A DNA stretch of 5,475 bases from JBBDRV01 sp040905285 (GTDB lineage Bacteria; Bacteroidota; Rhodothermia; Balneolales; Balneolaceae): positions 1 to 5,475 of the forward strand of contig JBBDRV010000148.1 of the NCBI GenBank assembly GCA_040905285.1, written 5' to 3'. A model generated the notes under the pieces. That model was given only the letters and a program-made list of their open reading frames with translations. It was not told the origin of the DNA and did not search any database. Below are positions 1-5,475 of this stretch, one piece after another. How positions within the stretch are numbered: the first letter of the stretch is position 1; each line of letters begins with the position of its first letter. A program made the translations under genes and the position numbers.

Positions 1-1207
1 CAATCGGTATCGATCCCCCCTCCCTGGAAAAAAGCACGTCTCTTCCGTAAACCTGTTCAAACGCTTCTGCAGCTGCCCGGATGCCGTAAAAGTCGAGATC
101 CACAATGACAGGAAATCCGCCATGGTGTTCCGTAACTTGTACCGAGACCGCCTCCGGTGTAACGGAATTTATATAGTTGGTGAACAGCTGTGCAATTTTT
201 CCCGGCTCCTGATCGGGAACGAGCCTCATACTCACTTTTGCACCGGCACTTTCCGGTAAAACGGTTTTGGCACCGCTTCCCTGATATCCGCTCCAGAGTC
301 CGTTGACATCAAGCGAAGGCCGGGCAGATGCGCGTTCAGGCGTTGAATACCCCTTTTCACCATAAACATCCCTGATTCCCAGCTCCCGCTTGTAAGCTTC
401 TTCATCGAACGGAAGCTTTCTGTATGCTTCCCGTTCAGCATCCGTCAGAGGCTTGACATCGTCATAGAATCCGCTGATCCGTATCCGCCCGTTCCTGTCT
501 GTCAGACTTGAGATGAGGTCGGCGAGTACATTGGCCGGGTTCAGAATGGTGCCGCCGTAGACTCCCGAATGCAAATCACGATTGGGCCCTGTCACTTCCA
601 TTTCCATATAGGCCAGACCTCGCAGGCCGTATGTGATAGACGGCTGATTTTCCCCGATCATCGCTGTGTCGGAAATCAGGACCATGTCGCATTTCAGCAT
701 CTGTCTGTGCTCTTTGACAAATGGTATCAGATTCGGCGAGCCAATCTCCTCTTCGCCCTCCATAACAAATTTCACATTGACCGGCAGTTCCGAGTCCGTT
801 TTAAGAAATGCTTCGACGGCTTTTACATGGATGTAGGATTGTCCCTTGTCGTCACTGGCCCCCCTTGCATATACCCTTCCTTCTTTGACCGTCGGTTCAA
901 ACGGGGGCGTGTGCCATTTTCCCAACGGATCGGGCGGCTGTACATCGTAATGTCCATAGACCAGTACAGTCGGCCTGGTTTCGTCTGTAATTTTTTCCGC
1001 ATACAGGATGGGATATCCCCTGGTTTCATACAGTTCAACACCGTCCATGCTCATCTGCTCCATCTGATTCTTCAAAAATACCGCAGCTTCCCGGATGTCA
1101 TTTTTTCTATCAGGATCTGTACTGATACTGGGAATCCGTAAAAGTTCAAAAAGCTGATTCTGAAAAGCGTTTATATTCTGATCAATAAAATTCTGAACGG
1201 AAGACAT
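1..1207 (-). CDS. M20 family metallopeptidase (dipeptidase-like), 3' end cut off by the window
   Basis: I translated this by hand from ATG at 1207-1205; the frame stays open for 402 codons to the window edge, so the C-terminus is missing. It is a dinuclear-zinc exopeptidase of family M20 (carnosinase/CNDP-like dipeptidase group), probably cytoplasmic, since no signal peptide is seen. Visible signatures: GHYDVQP with metal-ligand His86 and nearby Asp88; ARGASDDKG with bridging Asp119; EGEEEIGS with catalytic base Glu153 and ligand Glu154; ISDTAM with ligand Asp180; and DLHSGVYGG with His213 at the start of the dimerisation/lid domain. The last codons give REGGSIPI, typical of the region before the final domain. 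Relatives are usually about 450-460 residues, so roughly 50 residues, including the last metal-binding His, lie off-window. No frameshift or missing ligand is seen in the part present. It starts 49 bp after batE on the same strand and could be read through from the bat operon. The family is sure; the substrate is not. Confidence 0.93.
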   Translation of the reverse strand, partial: MSSVQNFIDQNINAFQNQLFELLRIPSISTDPDRKNDIREAAVFLKNQMEQMSMDGVELYETRGYPILYAEKITDETRPTVLVYGHYDVQPPDPLGKWHTPPFEPTVKEGRVYARGASDDKGQSYIHVKAVEAFLKTDSELPVNVKFVMEGEEEIGSPNLIPFVKEHRQMLKCDMVLISDTAMIGENQPSITYGLRGLAYMEMEVTGPNRDLHSGVYGGTILNPANVLADLISSLTDRNGRIRISGFYDDVKPLTDAEREAYRKLPFDEEAYKRELGIRDVYGEKGYSTPERASARPSLDVNGLWSGYQGSGAKTVLPESAGAKVSMRLVPDQEPGKIAQLFTNYINSVTPEAVSVQVTEHHGGFPVIVDLDFYGIRAAAEAFEQVYGRDVLFSREGGSIPI

Positions 1208-1256
1208 ATTCTGAATTAGGTGAATATTGTGCTGAAGGAAAGATAAAGGCTGTCGT

Positions 1257-2024
1257 TTAAAACGTTTTAATTCTCCTGTCTTCTATCCAGCCGTACATGC
1301 CGTTTTGAAGCCTGACGTAATACCAGCCTTCCCGTTCCCGGCTTTCATTCCTGTCTACGGTCATGGTGTATCCCTCGTGCGCCGTACTTATGGAAGCGGC
1401 CTTGTCTGACGGCTGTTCATATACCGGGCTCTGATCGTAGATCATTACACCTGTATCAAACCGGTTTACGTGGTGCTGAAGAAAGAATGACGTGCAGATC
1501 AGGATGAAAGAAATGGTTCCTGCCGAATACCCTGCACGCTTCATCCATCGGGATGCCGTGTCTGAAAACCAGGAAAAGATGACAGTGCCTACTCCCAGAT
1601 TCAGCAGAAGAATACCGATAACCAGCAGACCGGCAACACCGAACGCAGACAGCAGCCAGTCGGAAAACCGTTCCCAGGGCAATTTGGGCAGAACGGCGGA
1701 ATGTCTGTCCAGCTGCTCATCGACATGGTGCAGAGAGCGGTTGGCTTTCTCCCGTGTATCGGCATAGTCTGCCGCCTGTAAAAGATAATATTTGGCAAGA
1801 CCCAGAGAATCCTGGTAGAGGGAAGCCAGTCCCATATTGAAGTAAAGTTTTCCCGACCGGTAACCCTCTCTCTCGATCGACTTGTACAGGGATACCGCCT
1901 CTTCTATCCTGTTTTCTTTCATCAGCTCATTAGCCTTATCGAATTCCTGCTGCTGCGCCTGAACCACTGCAGGTGATGCCTGAAGAACGATAAAAAGCAG
2001 TAAAAGGAAATAAAATCTGATCAT
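1257..2024 (-). CDS. batE: BatE-like protein: exported TPR region, two membrane spans, C-terminal SH3-like domain
   Basis: The protein has 255 residues. Residues 1-23 form a signal peptide ending VVQA before QQQ. Residues 26-100 carry TPR-like helical repeats (EFDKANELMKENRIEEAVSLY, then LYFNMGLASLY). Two hydrophobic spans follow, about 127-152 and 168-184, joined by a short loop with Arg159, Lys162 and Arg163. Residues 190-255 resemble a bacterial SH3 domain, ending GWYYVRLQNGMYGWIEDRRI. The positive loop suggests that the TPR and SH3 parts both face the periplasm. The TPR-TM-TM-SH3 order is that of BatE from the Bacteroides aerotolerance operon, whose biochemical role is unsettled. The start ATG overlaps the batD stop in an ATGA, so translation is probably coupled. 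An SH3 domain of this sort often binds cell-wall peptides, but that is inference here. The stop TAA lies in a 14-bp palindrome that also encodes the C-terminus. Confidence 0.87.
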   Translation of the reverse strand: MIRFYFLLLLFIVLQASPAVVQAQQQEFDKANELMKENRIEEAVSLYKSIEREGYRSGKLYFNMGLASLYQDSLGLAKYYLLQAADYADTREKANRSLHHVDEQLDRHSAVLPKLPWERFSDWLLSAFGVAGLLVIGILLLNLGVGTVIFSWFSDTASRWMKRAGYSAGTISFILICTSFFLQHHVNRFDTGVMIYDQSPVYEQPSDKAASISTAHEGYTMTVDRNESREREGWYYVRLQNGMYGWIEDRRIKTF

Positions 2025-3799
2025 AAACGGTCTCTTAACTGTTTTAGAAGGTTGTGGGTCCCGAGGATGTCTGACTTGATGTTTTCGTGGCTTTCAACCG
2101 GCGCATAGCTTATGTCGGAACATTTGGAGAGGAATTTTCTCAGCCTGTCTGTTAACTCAGGATTGGTTCTCTGAGATACGGAATCACAGATTTCATCGTC
2201 CGAAATTCCTGCCGCCGGTAGTCCGGTGCGGTCGGCTATATAGCCCGTAACGGCTTTGTGCAGCAGATGATAGGTCTGCTTTGAAGCCGGACCGGTTGAC
2301 GCCTCTTCAGCTTTCAGGATCAATTCTTCCACTTTGTCCCATGCATGATGTGCACGGGCAAATCCACTATCGTGTTCCAGGCGTTCGTGTAACTGTTTCC
2401 GGCGCCAGGCGACGGACAGGCAAAGAGCGGGTACCAACAGGCCCAGCCAAAACCAGTACCTGTTGAATAAACCATCCGTTTTCGTTTCATTCCAGATTGC
2501 ACCTCCGGTCATCAGCTGGAAATCAGCTCCGTTTTCTGCATTGGCCACAGTGGTTGCCGGATCTCTGACGACTTCAACAGGAATGGGGGGCAATGTGCTG
2601 AAGTTGTAACTGCCGGTCCGGGGATTATAGAGGGCAATACGTTTTTCCGGAATGGTAAAGGTGCCTGCGGTTCGGGGTACAAACCGGTCTTTAAAAGTTC
2701 TTGTTCCCTGAACGGTTGTCCCTTTCCGGCTCAAATCTGTTTCTTCCTGCGGTGAATAAATTTCAAAATTATCGGGAAATGCGTAATCGGGCTTGCTGAT
2801 CAGCGGCAGATTGCCTTCACCGGTGACCGTGGTAGTCAATTCAACCGATTCACCGACATATACCTGATTGACGGAAACATCACGACTGATCTCAAACTGG
2901 CCGACAGCTCCGATTGATTCACCGGTTTGAGGCGGGTCCAGCTGCCTGACCGGAACAGTTATCTCCTCGGATTCAAGTGTCACCCTGCGCTGATTTGTAC
3001 CGAGTCCGCCGAATACGCTGCCAAAAGGATCATTTCTTCTGGGTTGTGTGCGTATACCGATCTGGAGTTCAAAAGGCGTAAGACTGAGTTCCCCCGACCT
3101 GGAAGGGAAGAGGGCGTAACGCAGCAATGTTGCCTTTCGGTAGCGGACATCTCCCAGTATGATCGTTTCGGCCTGGGGCTGCTCGATGTTTTCCAGCTGC
3201 TCCTTCCAGAACCCGTCTGTTCGCCAGCCGGCGGAAGGCTGATAGGACGTTACTTCAATCCCGTCCTTGAAATAGATAACCAGACTGGCAATCAGCTGCT
3301 GCCCGACCGACGGATGTTCTTCATCCAGTTCAATCCTGGCAAAAATATCAGGACGCCGCTGTCCGTCTTCTGCCTGAAGAGACCTCGGCTCCAGCACGTC
3401 CACGGTCAGGGCTTCCGTCTTATACTCCTGTCCGTCGATGACCATATTGAGTGAGGGTATCCGGAAAGTGCCGCGTTCCCTGGCAATCAGGGTAAACGTA
3501 TAAGAGGTAACCGTGGTCGTCTGCCCGTTTATCATGGATATGCTCTGGCTGCGGGACGGGGTGGTTGTAAGCACCCGTATGCCGTCAATATCCTGCAGTC
3601 CGGGCAAATCGATATCCTTCAGTGAACCGGCTCTTATTTCAATCTGAAGTGAAAATTGCTCCCCGATAAAAACCTGGTTTTCAGAAAGAGAGGCTTCCAG
3701 ACTGAATTCCTGTGCCTCTGCGTCGGGAAGCATGCAGAACAGGCTTATGATGAGAGATAAATGAAACGGGAGGTTTAGGGTTCTACCAGTCTTTGTCAT
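2021..3799 (-). CDS. batD: BatD family protein, large envelope protein with one C-terminal membrane span
   Basis: From the chosen start the protein has 592 residues. Residues 1-29 form a signal peptide (n-region with Lys and Arg, core LSLIISLFCML, cleavage after AEA). A long extracytoplasmic beta-rich region follows, to about residue 415. Within it the phrases SENQVFIGEQFSL (near 40) and SVNQVYVGESVEL (near 310) mark two related Ig-like units, a hallmark of BatD. One membrane span lies at about 448-465 (YWFWLGLLVPALCLSVAW), followed by RRKQ, which puts the last ~120 residues in the cytoplasm. That tail is helical and has two Cys (537 and 560). BatD is the central protein of Bat operons, linked to aerotolerance in Bacteroides; its exact role is unknown. 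An in-frame ATG at 3823 would add eight residues and lengthen the batC overlap from 17 to 41 nt. I prefer 3799 because it leaves a compact signal peptide. Neither start has a clear ribosome binding site. The stop overlaps the batE start. Confidence 0.92.
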   Translation of the reverse strand: MTKTGRTLNLPFHLSLIISLFCMLPDAEAQEFSLEASLSENQVFIGEQFSLQIEIRAGSLKDIDLPGLQDIDGIRVLTTTPSRSQSISMINGQTTTVTSYTFTLIARERGTFRIPSLNMVIDGQEYKTEALTVDVLEPRSLQAEDGQRRPDIFARIELDEEHPSVGQQLIASLVIYFKDGIEVTSYQPSAGWRTDGFWKEQLENIEQPQAETIILGDVRYRKATLLRYALFPSRSGELSLTPFELQIGIRTQPRRNDPFGSVFGGLGTNQRRVTLESEEITVPVRQLDPPQTGESIGAVGQFEISRDVSVNQVYVGESVELTTTVTGEGNLPLISKPDYAFPDNFEIYSPQEETDLSRKGTTVQGTRTFKDRFVPRTAGTFTIPEKRIALYNPRTGSYNFSTLPPIPVEVVRDPATTVANAENGADFQLMTGGAIWNETKTDGLFNRYWFWLGLLVPALCLSVAWRRKQLHERLEHDSGFARAHHAWDKVEELILKAEEASTGPASKQTYHLLHKAVTGYIADRTGLPAAGISDDEICDSVSQRTNPELTDRLRKFLSKCSDISYAPVESHENIKSDILGTHNLLKQLRDRL

Positions 3800-4457
3800 T
3801 GTTTCTGCTTTGCTCCCGGGCATCTTTTTGGCGGCTTTTCAACAGGTCCCTTTCCCGCTGTTCCAGAGCGTCGAGAATACTCTCGGCTTCTTCGGGATTC
3901 ATTTGGGACTCCTGCTCTTGTTCTCCATCCGGAGATTGATCTGTATTCTGCTGCTGCTGCTGATCCTCCTGTTCCTGCTGCTGATCCTGTTCGTCCTCCT
4001 GTTCCTGCTGCTGTTGATCCTGCTCGTCCTGGTTATCCTGCTGCTGGTTTTCTTCCTGCTGCCGCAAAGCCAGCTCATAATTATGTTTTGCGTCATTATC
4101 GTCAGGATTCTTGCTCAGAGCCTTTTTATAATGTTCAGCAGCCTGTTCCAGCTGTTGTGCCTCTGACAGCAGATTGCCGATATTATAATCGGCCAGAGCC
4201 TGTTCACGCGGATCATCGGTCATGGATTTAAACGTTTCATAGGCCTGGAACGCTTCTTCTGTCTGTCCCATGCCGGCGAGAGAATTGCCCAGATTAAAAT
4301 AAAGGCGTGAATTCTCCGGCTCAGACTGAATGGCCTGTCTGTAAAGTTCGGCTGCCTGTGCATATTCGCCCCGTTCATAAGCCTCATTGGCTTTGCGGGC
4401 ATCTGTTGGCGTAAATGCCATCTGGAAGAGAAGAATGCTTATCAGTAGTCTGAGCAT
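3783..4457 (-). CDS. batC: BatC-like exported TPR protein with Gln/Glu/Asp-rich tail
   Basis: The protein has 224 residues. Residues 1-20 look like a signal peptide (MLRLLISILLFQMAF, then TDA). About three TPR units follow: 21-54 (ANEAYERGEYAQAAELYRQAI), 52-80 (LYFNLGNSLAGMGQTEEAFQAY) and 87-120 (ADYNIGNLLSEAQQLEQAAEHY). Residues 133-184 are almost only Gln, Glu, Asp and Asn. A short predicted helix, NPEEAESILDALEQRERDLL (187-206), closes the protein and matches what is usual in BatC homologues between the low-complexity part and the end. TPRs bind protein partners, most likely BatD, BatE or VWA-type Bat proteins in the periplasm; this is inferred from context. The gene overlaps batD. It lies 120 bp after yebC, where batB would normally stand. 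If the signal peptide is not cleaved, the N-terminus could act as a membrane anchor. Assignment rests on architecture and on batD/batE next door. Confidence 0.87.
   Translation of the reverse strand: MLRLLISILLFQMAFTPTDARKANEAYERGEYAQAAELYRQAIQSEPENSRLYFNLGNSLAGMGQTEEAFQAYETFKSMTDDPREQALADYNIGNLLSEAQQLEQAAEHYKKALSKNPDDNDAKHNYELALRQQEENQQQDNQDEQDQQQQEQEDEQDQQQEQEDQQQQQNTDQSPDGEQEQESQMNPEEAESILDALEQRERDLLKSRQKDAREQSRNNDKDW
3964..4013 (-). repeat. Tandem repeat inside batC encoding QQQEQED twice
   Basis: Two identical 20-bp copies lie at 3964-3983 and 3994-4013, exactly 30 bp apart. They encode QQQEQED at residues 159-165 and 149-155 of BatC, with a 10-residue period. They sit inside a longer CTG/TCC-rich stretch (3906-4061) that encodes the whole Gln/Glu/Asp tail. 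The repeat unit is a multiple of three, so slippage would change tail length without breaking the frame. Confidence 0.85.
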
Positions 4458-4577
4458 GGTTCAGAAAGCATGTTTCAGGATTCGAATTAGATGTTTCACG
4501 GTTGGAACTGACACGGTATAAACAACGCTTGCGAGAGCTGAAGATTATGTTCATGCATGCCCGTAAGATATTTCTGT
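4458..4577. other. yebC-batC intergenic gap with two ATGTTTCA repeats
   Basis: This 120-bp gap is the likely place for a bat promoter, yet no TAnnTTTG element and no GC-rich hairpin followed by a T-run (terminator) is visible on the minus strand. Two copies of atgtttca (4470-4477 and 4491-4498) are 21 bp apart and flank the palindrome ATTCGAAT (4480-4487), starting about 13 bp before the batC ATG. A read-through transcript from yebC is possible. An open frame from a TTG at 4581 runs through the gap but has no coding character. Confidence 0.35.
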
Positions 4578-5336
4578 TCAAAGGGATTCTGCCAGAGCAA
4601 TGGTTTCATCATCCATTCTCATATTGGTGAATACACTGGAGACGTCATCATTCTCTTCGAACATCTCCATCATTCTGAAATTGGATCTGGCTGTGTCGGC
4701 TTCCACTTTCACTTCTGTCAAGGGAAACCGGTTCAATTCAGCCGATTCAATAGCCACATCATTCATTTCAAGCGCATTCCTGACTTCAAACAGGCTTTCT
4801 CTGGACGAGGTTACAATGAAAAAATCAGTTTCCTTTTCCACGTCTTCCGCTCCTGCGTCAATGGCCTTCAGCATCAAATCTTCATCATCGTATCCGGTGG
4901 TCTTTATCTGTATGATTCCTTTTTGTTCAAAAAGATAGGCAACCGAACCGTCTGTGCCCAGGTTTCCACCGAATTTGGTAAAGATATGCCGGATAACCCC
5001 GACGGTCCTGTTATAATTATTTGTTGTCACTTCAATGAAGTAAGCGATCCCTCCCGGACCGTAGCCTTCATATGTCGTCTCTTCGTACTGGCCGGAGCCG
5101 TCATCCAGCTCGCCGGTTCCCTTTTTAACGGCCCGTTCAATATTATCTTTTGGCAGGTTTACCGTTTTGGCATTATCGATAGCGAGGGCAAGCCGTGGAT
5201 TGCCCGCGGGGTCTCCTCCCCCTTCCCGTGCAGCCACAGTGATTTCCCGGATATGCCTGGTAAATGCTTTGGCACGTTTTGCGTCTTCTTTTGCTTTTTT
5301 GTGACGAATATTCGCCCACTTGGAATGTCCTGCCAT
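4578..5336 (-). CDS. yebC: YebC/PmpR/TACO1 family protein (translation factor or transcriptional regulator)
   Basis: The protein has 252 residues and a textbook YebC N-terminus: MAGHSKWANIRHKKAKEDAKR, then the helical domain to about residue 75 with NAKTVNLPKDNIERAVKKGTG. The middle domain has YEGYGPGGIAYFIEVTTNNYNRT (89-111) and KFGGNLGTDGSVAYLFEQKG (121-140). The third domain covers about 141-240 and ends DVSSVFTN. Family members were long annotated as DNA-binding regulators; work on YebC and mitochondrial TACO1 points to ribosome association and relief of translation stalls, notably at proline runs. The protein is cytoplasmic. At 252 residues it is slightly longer than many homologues, with about 12 residues after the usual VFTN end. 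Val59 stands where Ala or Asn is common (NAKxxNMPKDNI) and Leu61 where Met is common; both look tolerable. The start is the only sensible one because MAGHSKW is the conserved N-terminus. No Shine-Dalgarno is seen; the upstream stretch is AT-rich. Confidence 0.97.
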   Translation of the reverse strand: MAGHSKWANIRHKKAKEDAKRAKAFTRHIREITVAAREGGGDPAGNPRLALAIDNAKTVNLPKDNIERAVKKGTGELDDGSGQYEETTYEGYGPGGIAYFIEVTTNNYNRTVGVIRHIFTKFGGNLGTDGSVAYLFEQKGIIQIKTTGYDDEDLMLKAIDAGAEDVEKETDFFIVTSSRESLFEVRNALEMNDVAIESAELNRFPLTEVKVEADTARSNFRMMEMFEENDDVSSVFTNMRMDDETIALAESL

Positions 5337-5475
5337 AGTTTTAAAAGTCAGTTTAATGGAAATCCGGTGACTTTGCTGCTGCCTGGCAGTCTGTCGGACT
5401 TACTCTACAGAGCTGCGCAGGCGATCTTTTTACACAGACCTTTTTACACATTGGGGAATCCCGCTTTCTCGTTCC
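5337..5475. other. Upstream region of yebC, no gene recognised
   Basis: I see no convincing coding sequence in these 139 bp. The two minus-strand frames that stop earliest give only short tails (such as NEKAGFPNV and then a stop), one of which could be the C-terminus of an off-window gene, but nothing supports it. No clear TAnnTTTG (-7) promoter of the Bacteroidota type is found. A small stem around CTGCCTGGCAG (5379-5389) could form in the leader. Confidence 0.4.
5423..5450. repeat. Two adjacent 14-bp direct repeats upstream of yebC
   Basis: On the plus strand the units are gatctttttacaca (5423-5436) and gacctttttacaca (5437-5450), with 13 of 14 bases alike and no spacer. Each ends in ttttacaca, which fits a relaxed DnaA-box pattern TTWTNCACA. 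They lie about 90-115 bp before the yebC start. They may be an operator or a chance duplication; the function is unknown. Confidence 0.6.

Noticed and set aside
930..960. Pro-Pro-Asp in the M20 protein (GHYDVQPPD) as a target of neighbouring YebC
   Set aside because: Proline-rich spots are common, this one sits in a conserved motif, and nothing ties it to YebC beyond distance on the chromosome.
569..1141. 190-codon plus-strand open frame
   Set aside because: It lies antisense to the M20 gene, whose frame carries all the expected catalytic motifs. The plus-strand product has no recognisable family features and an unnatural Cys/Phe/Arg-rich composition.
1257..1270. 14-bp perfect palindrome TTAAAACGTTTTAA at the batE stop
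   Set aside because: It encodes the final Lys-Thr-Phe and stop, is AT-rich with a stem too weak for a terminator, and has no T-run of its own beyond the palindrome.
2927..3454. 175-codon plus-strand open frame
   Set aside because: It is antisense to batD, a clear BatD-family coding sequence, and shows no motif or signal of its own.
3810..4166. Plus-strand frame with a very hydrophobic Leu/Ile/Val run that looks like a membrane protein
   Set aside because: The run is simply the reverse complement of the batC CAG/GAA/GAC-rich tail, read as CTG/CTC/ATC codons. No start context supports translation.
4458..4577. tRNA-like string attcgaatcc before batC, resembling a T-loop
   Set aside because: No matching acceptor stem, anticodon arm or D-arm could be built around it on either strand.
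4384..4581. 65-codon minus-strand frame across the yebC-batC gap, starting at a TTG that overlaps the yebC stop
   Set aside because: It uses a rare start, runs into batC in another frame and has no family features or coding-like composition.
5361..5400. Possible structured leader or riboswitch upstream of yebC
   Set aside because: Only a 4-bp stem around CTGCCTGGCAG and a weak outer pairing can be drawn; no known riboswitch core is seen.

Overview
The window is wall-to-wall minus-strand coding sequence of moderate GC. Reading downstream on that strand it carries yebC, batC, batD, batE and a 3'-truncated M20 peptidase gene. A Bat set of this type (signal-peptide TPR protein with a Gln/Glu tail, long BatD, TPR-TM-SH3 BatE) is characteristic of the Bacteroidota and their relatives (Balneolota, Rhodothermota). 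None of the five starts has a strong Shine-Dalgarno motif, which fits that group. The genus cannot be told from the sequence; a Balneolales- or Rhodothermales-like bacterium is my best guess.

Layout from right to left. 5337-5475 is a yebC leader without a recognisable gene; it holds two tandem 14-bp repeats. 4578-5336 is yebC, a YebC/PmpR/TACO1 translation or regulatory protein. 4458-4577 is a 120-bp gap with no RNA gene or terminator that I can find. 3783-4457 is batC, 2021-3799 is batD (possible longer start at 3823) and 1257-2024 is batE. These three overlap end to start (17 nt, or 41 nt with the longer batD start, then a 4-nt ATGA) and are almost certainly one translationally coupled operon. 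After a 49-bp gap, 1-1207 encodes the first 402 residues of an M20 dipeptidase-like metallopeptidase, whose C-terminus lies beyond the window.

The Bat proteins look like a cell-envelope complex. BatC (TPR) is exported. BatD has a large extracytoplasmic beta-rich region, one membrane span and a cytoplasmic C-terminal domain. BatE has exported TPRs, a membrane hairpin and an exported SH3-like domain. In well-known operons BatA and BatB (VWA-domain membrane proteins), a MoxR ATPase and a DUF58 protein sit just upstream of batC. Here that place is taken by yebC, so batCDE is a detached cassette. This is the main oddity of the window. I found no CRISPR, mobile element, tRNA or rRNA, and no clearly new system.
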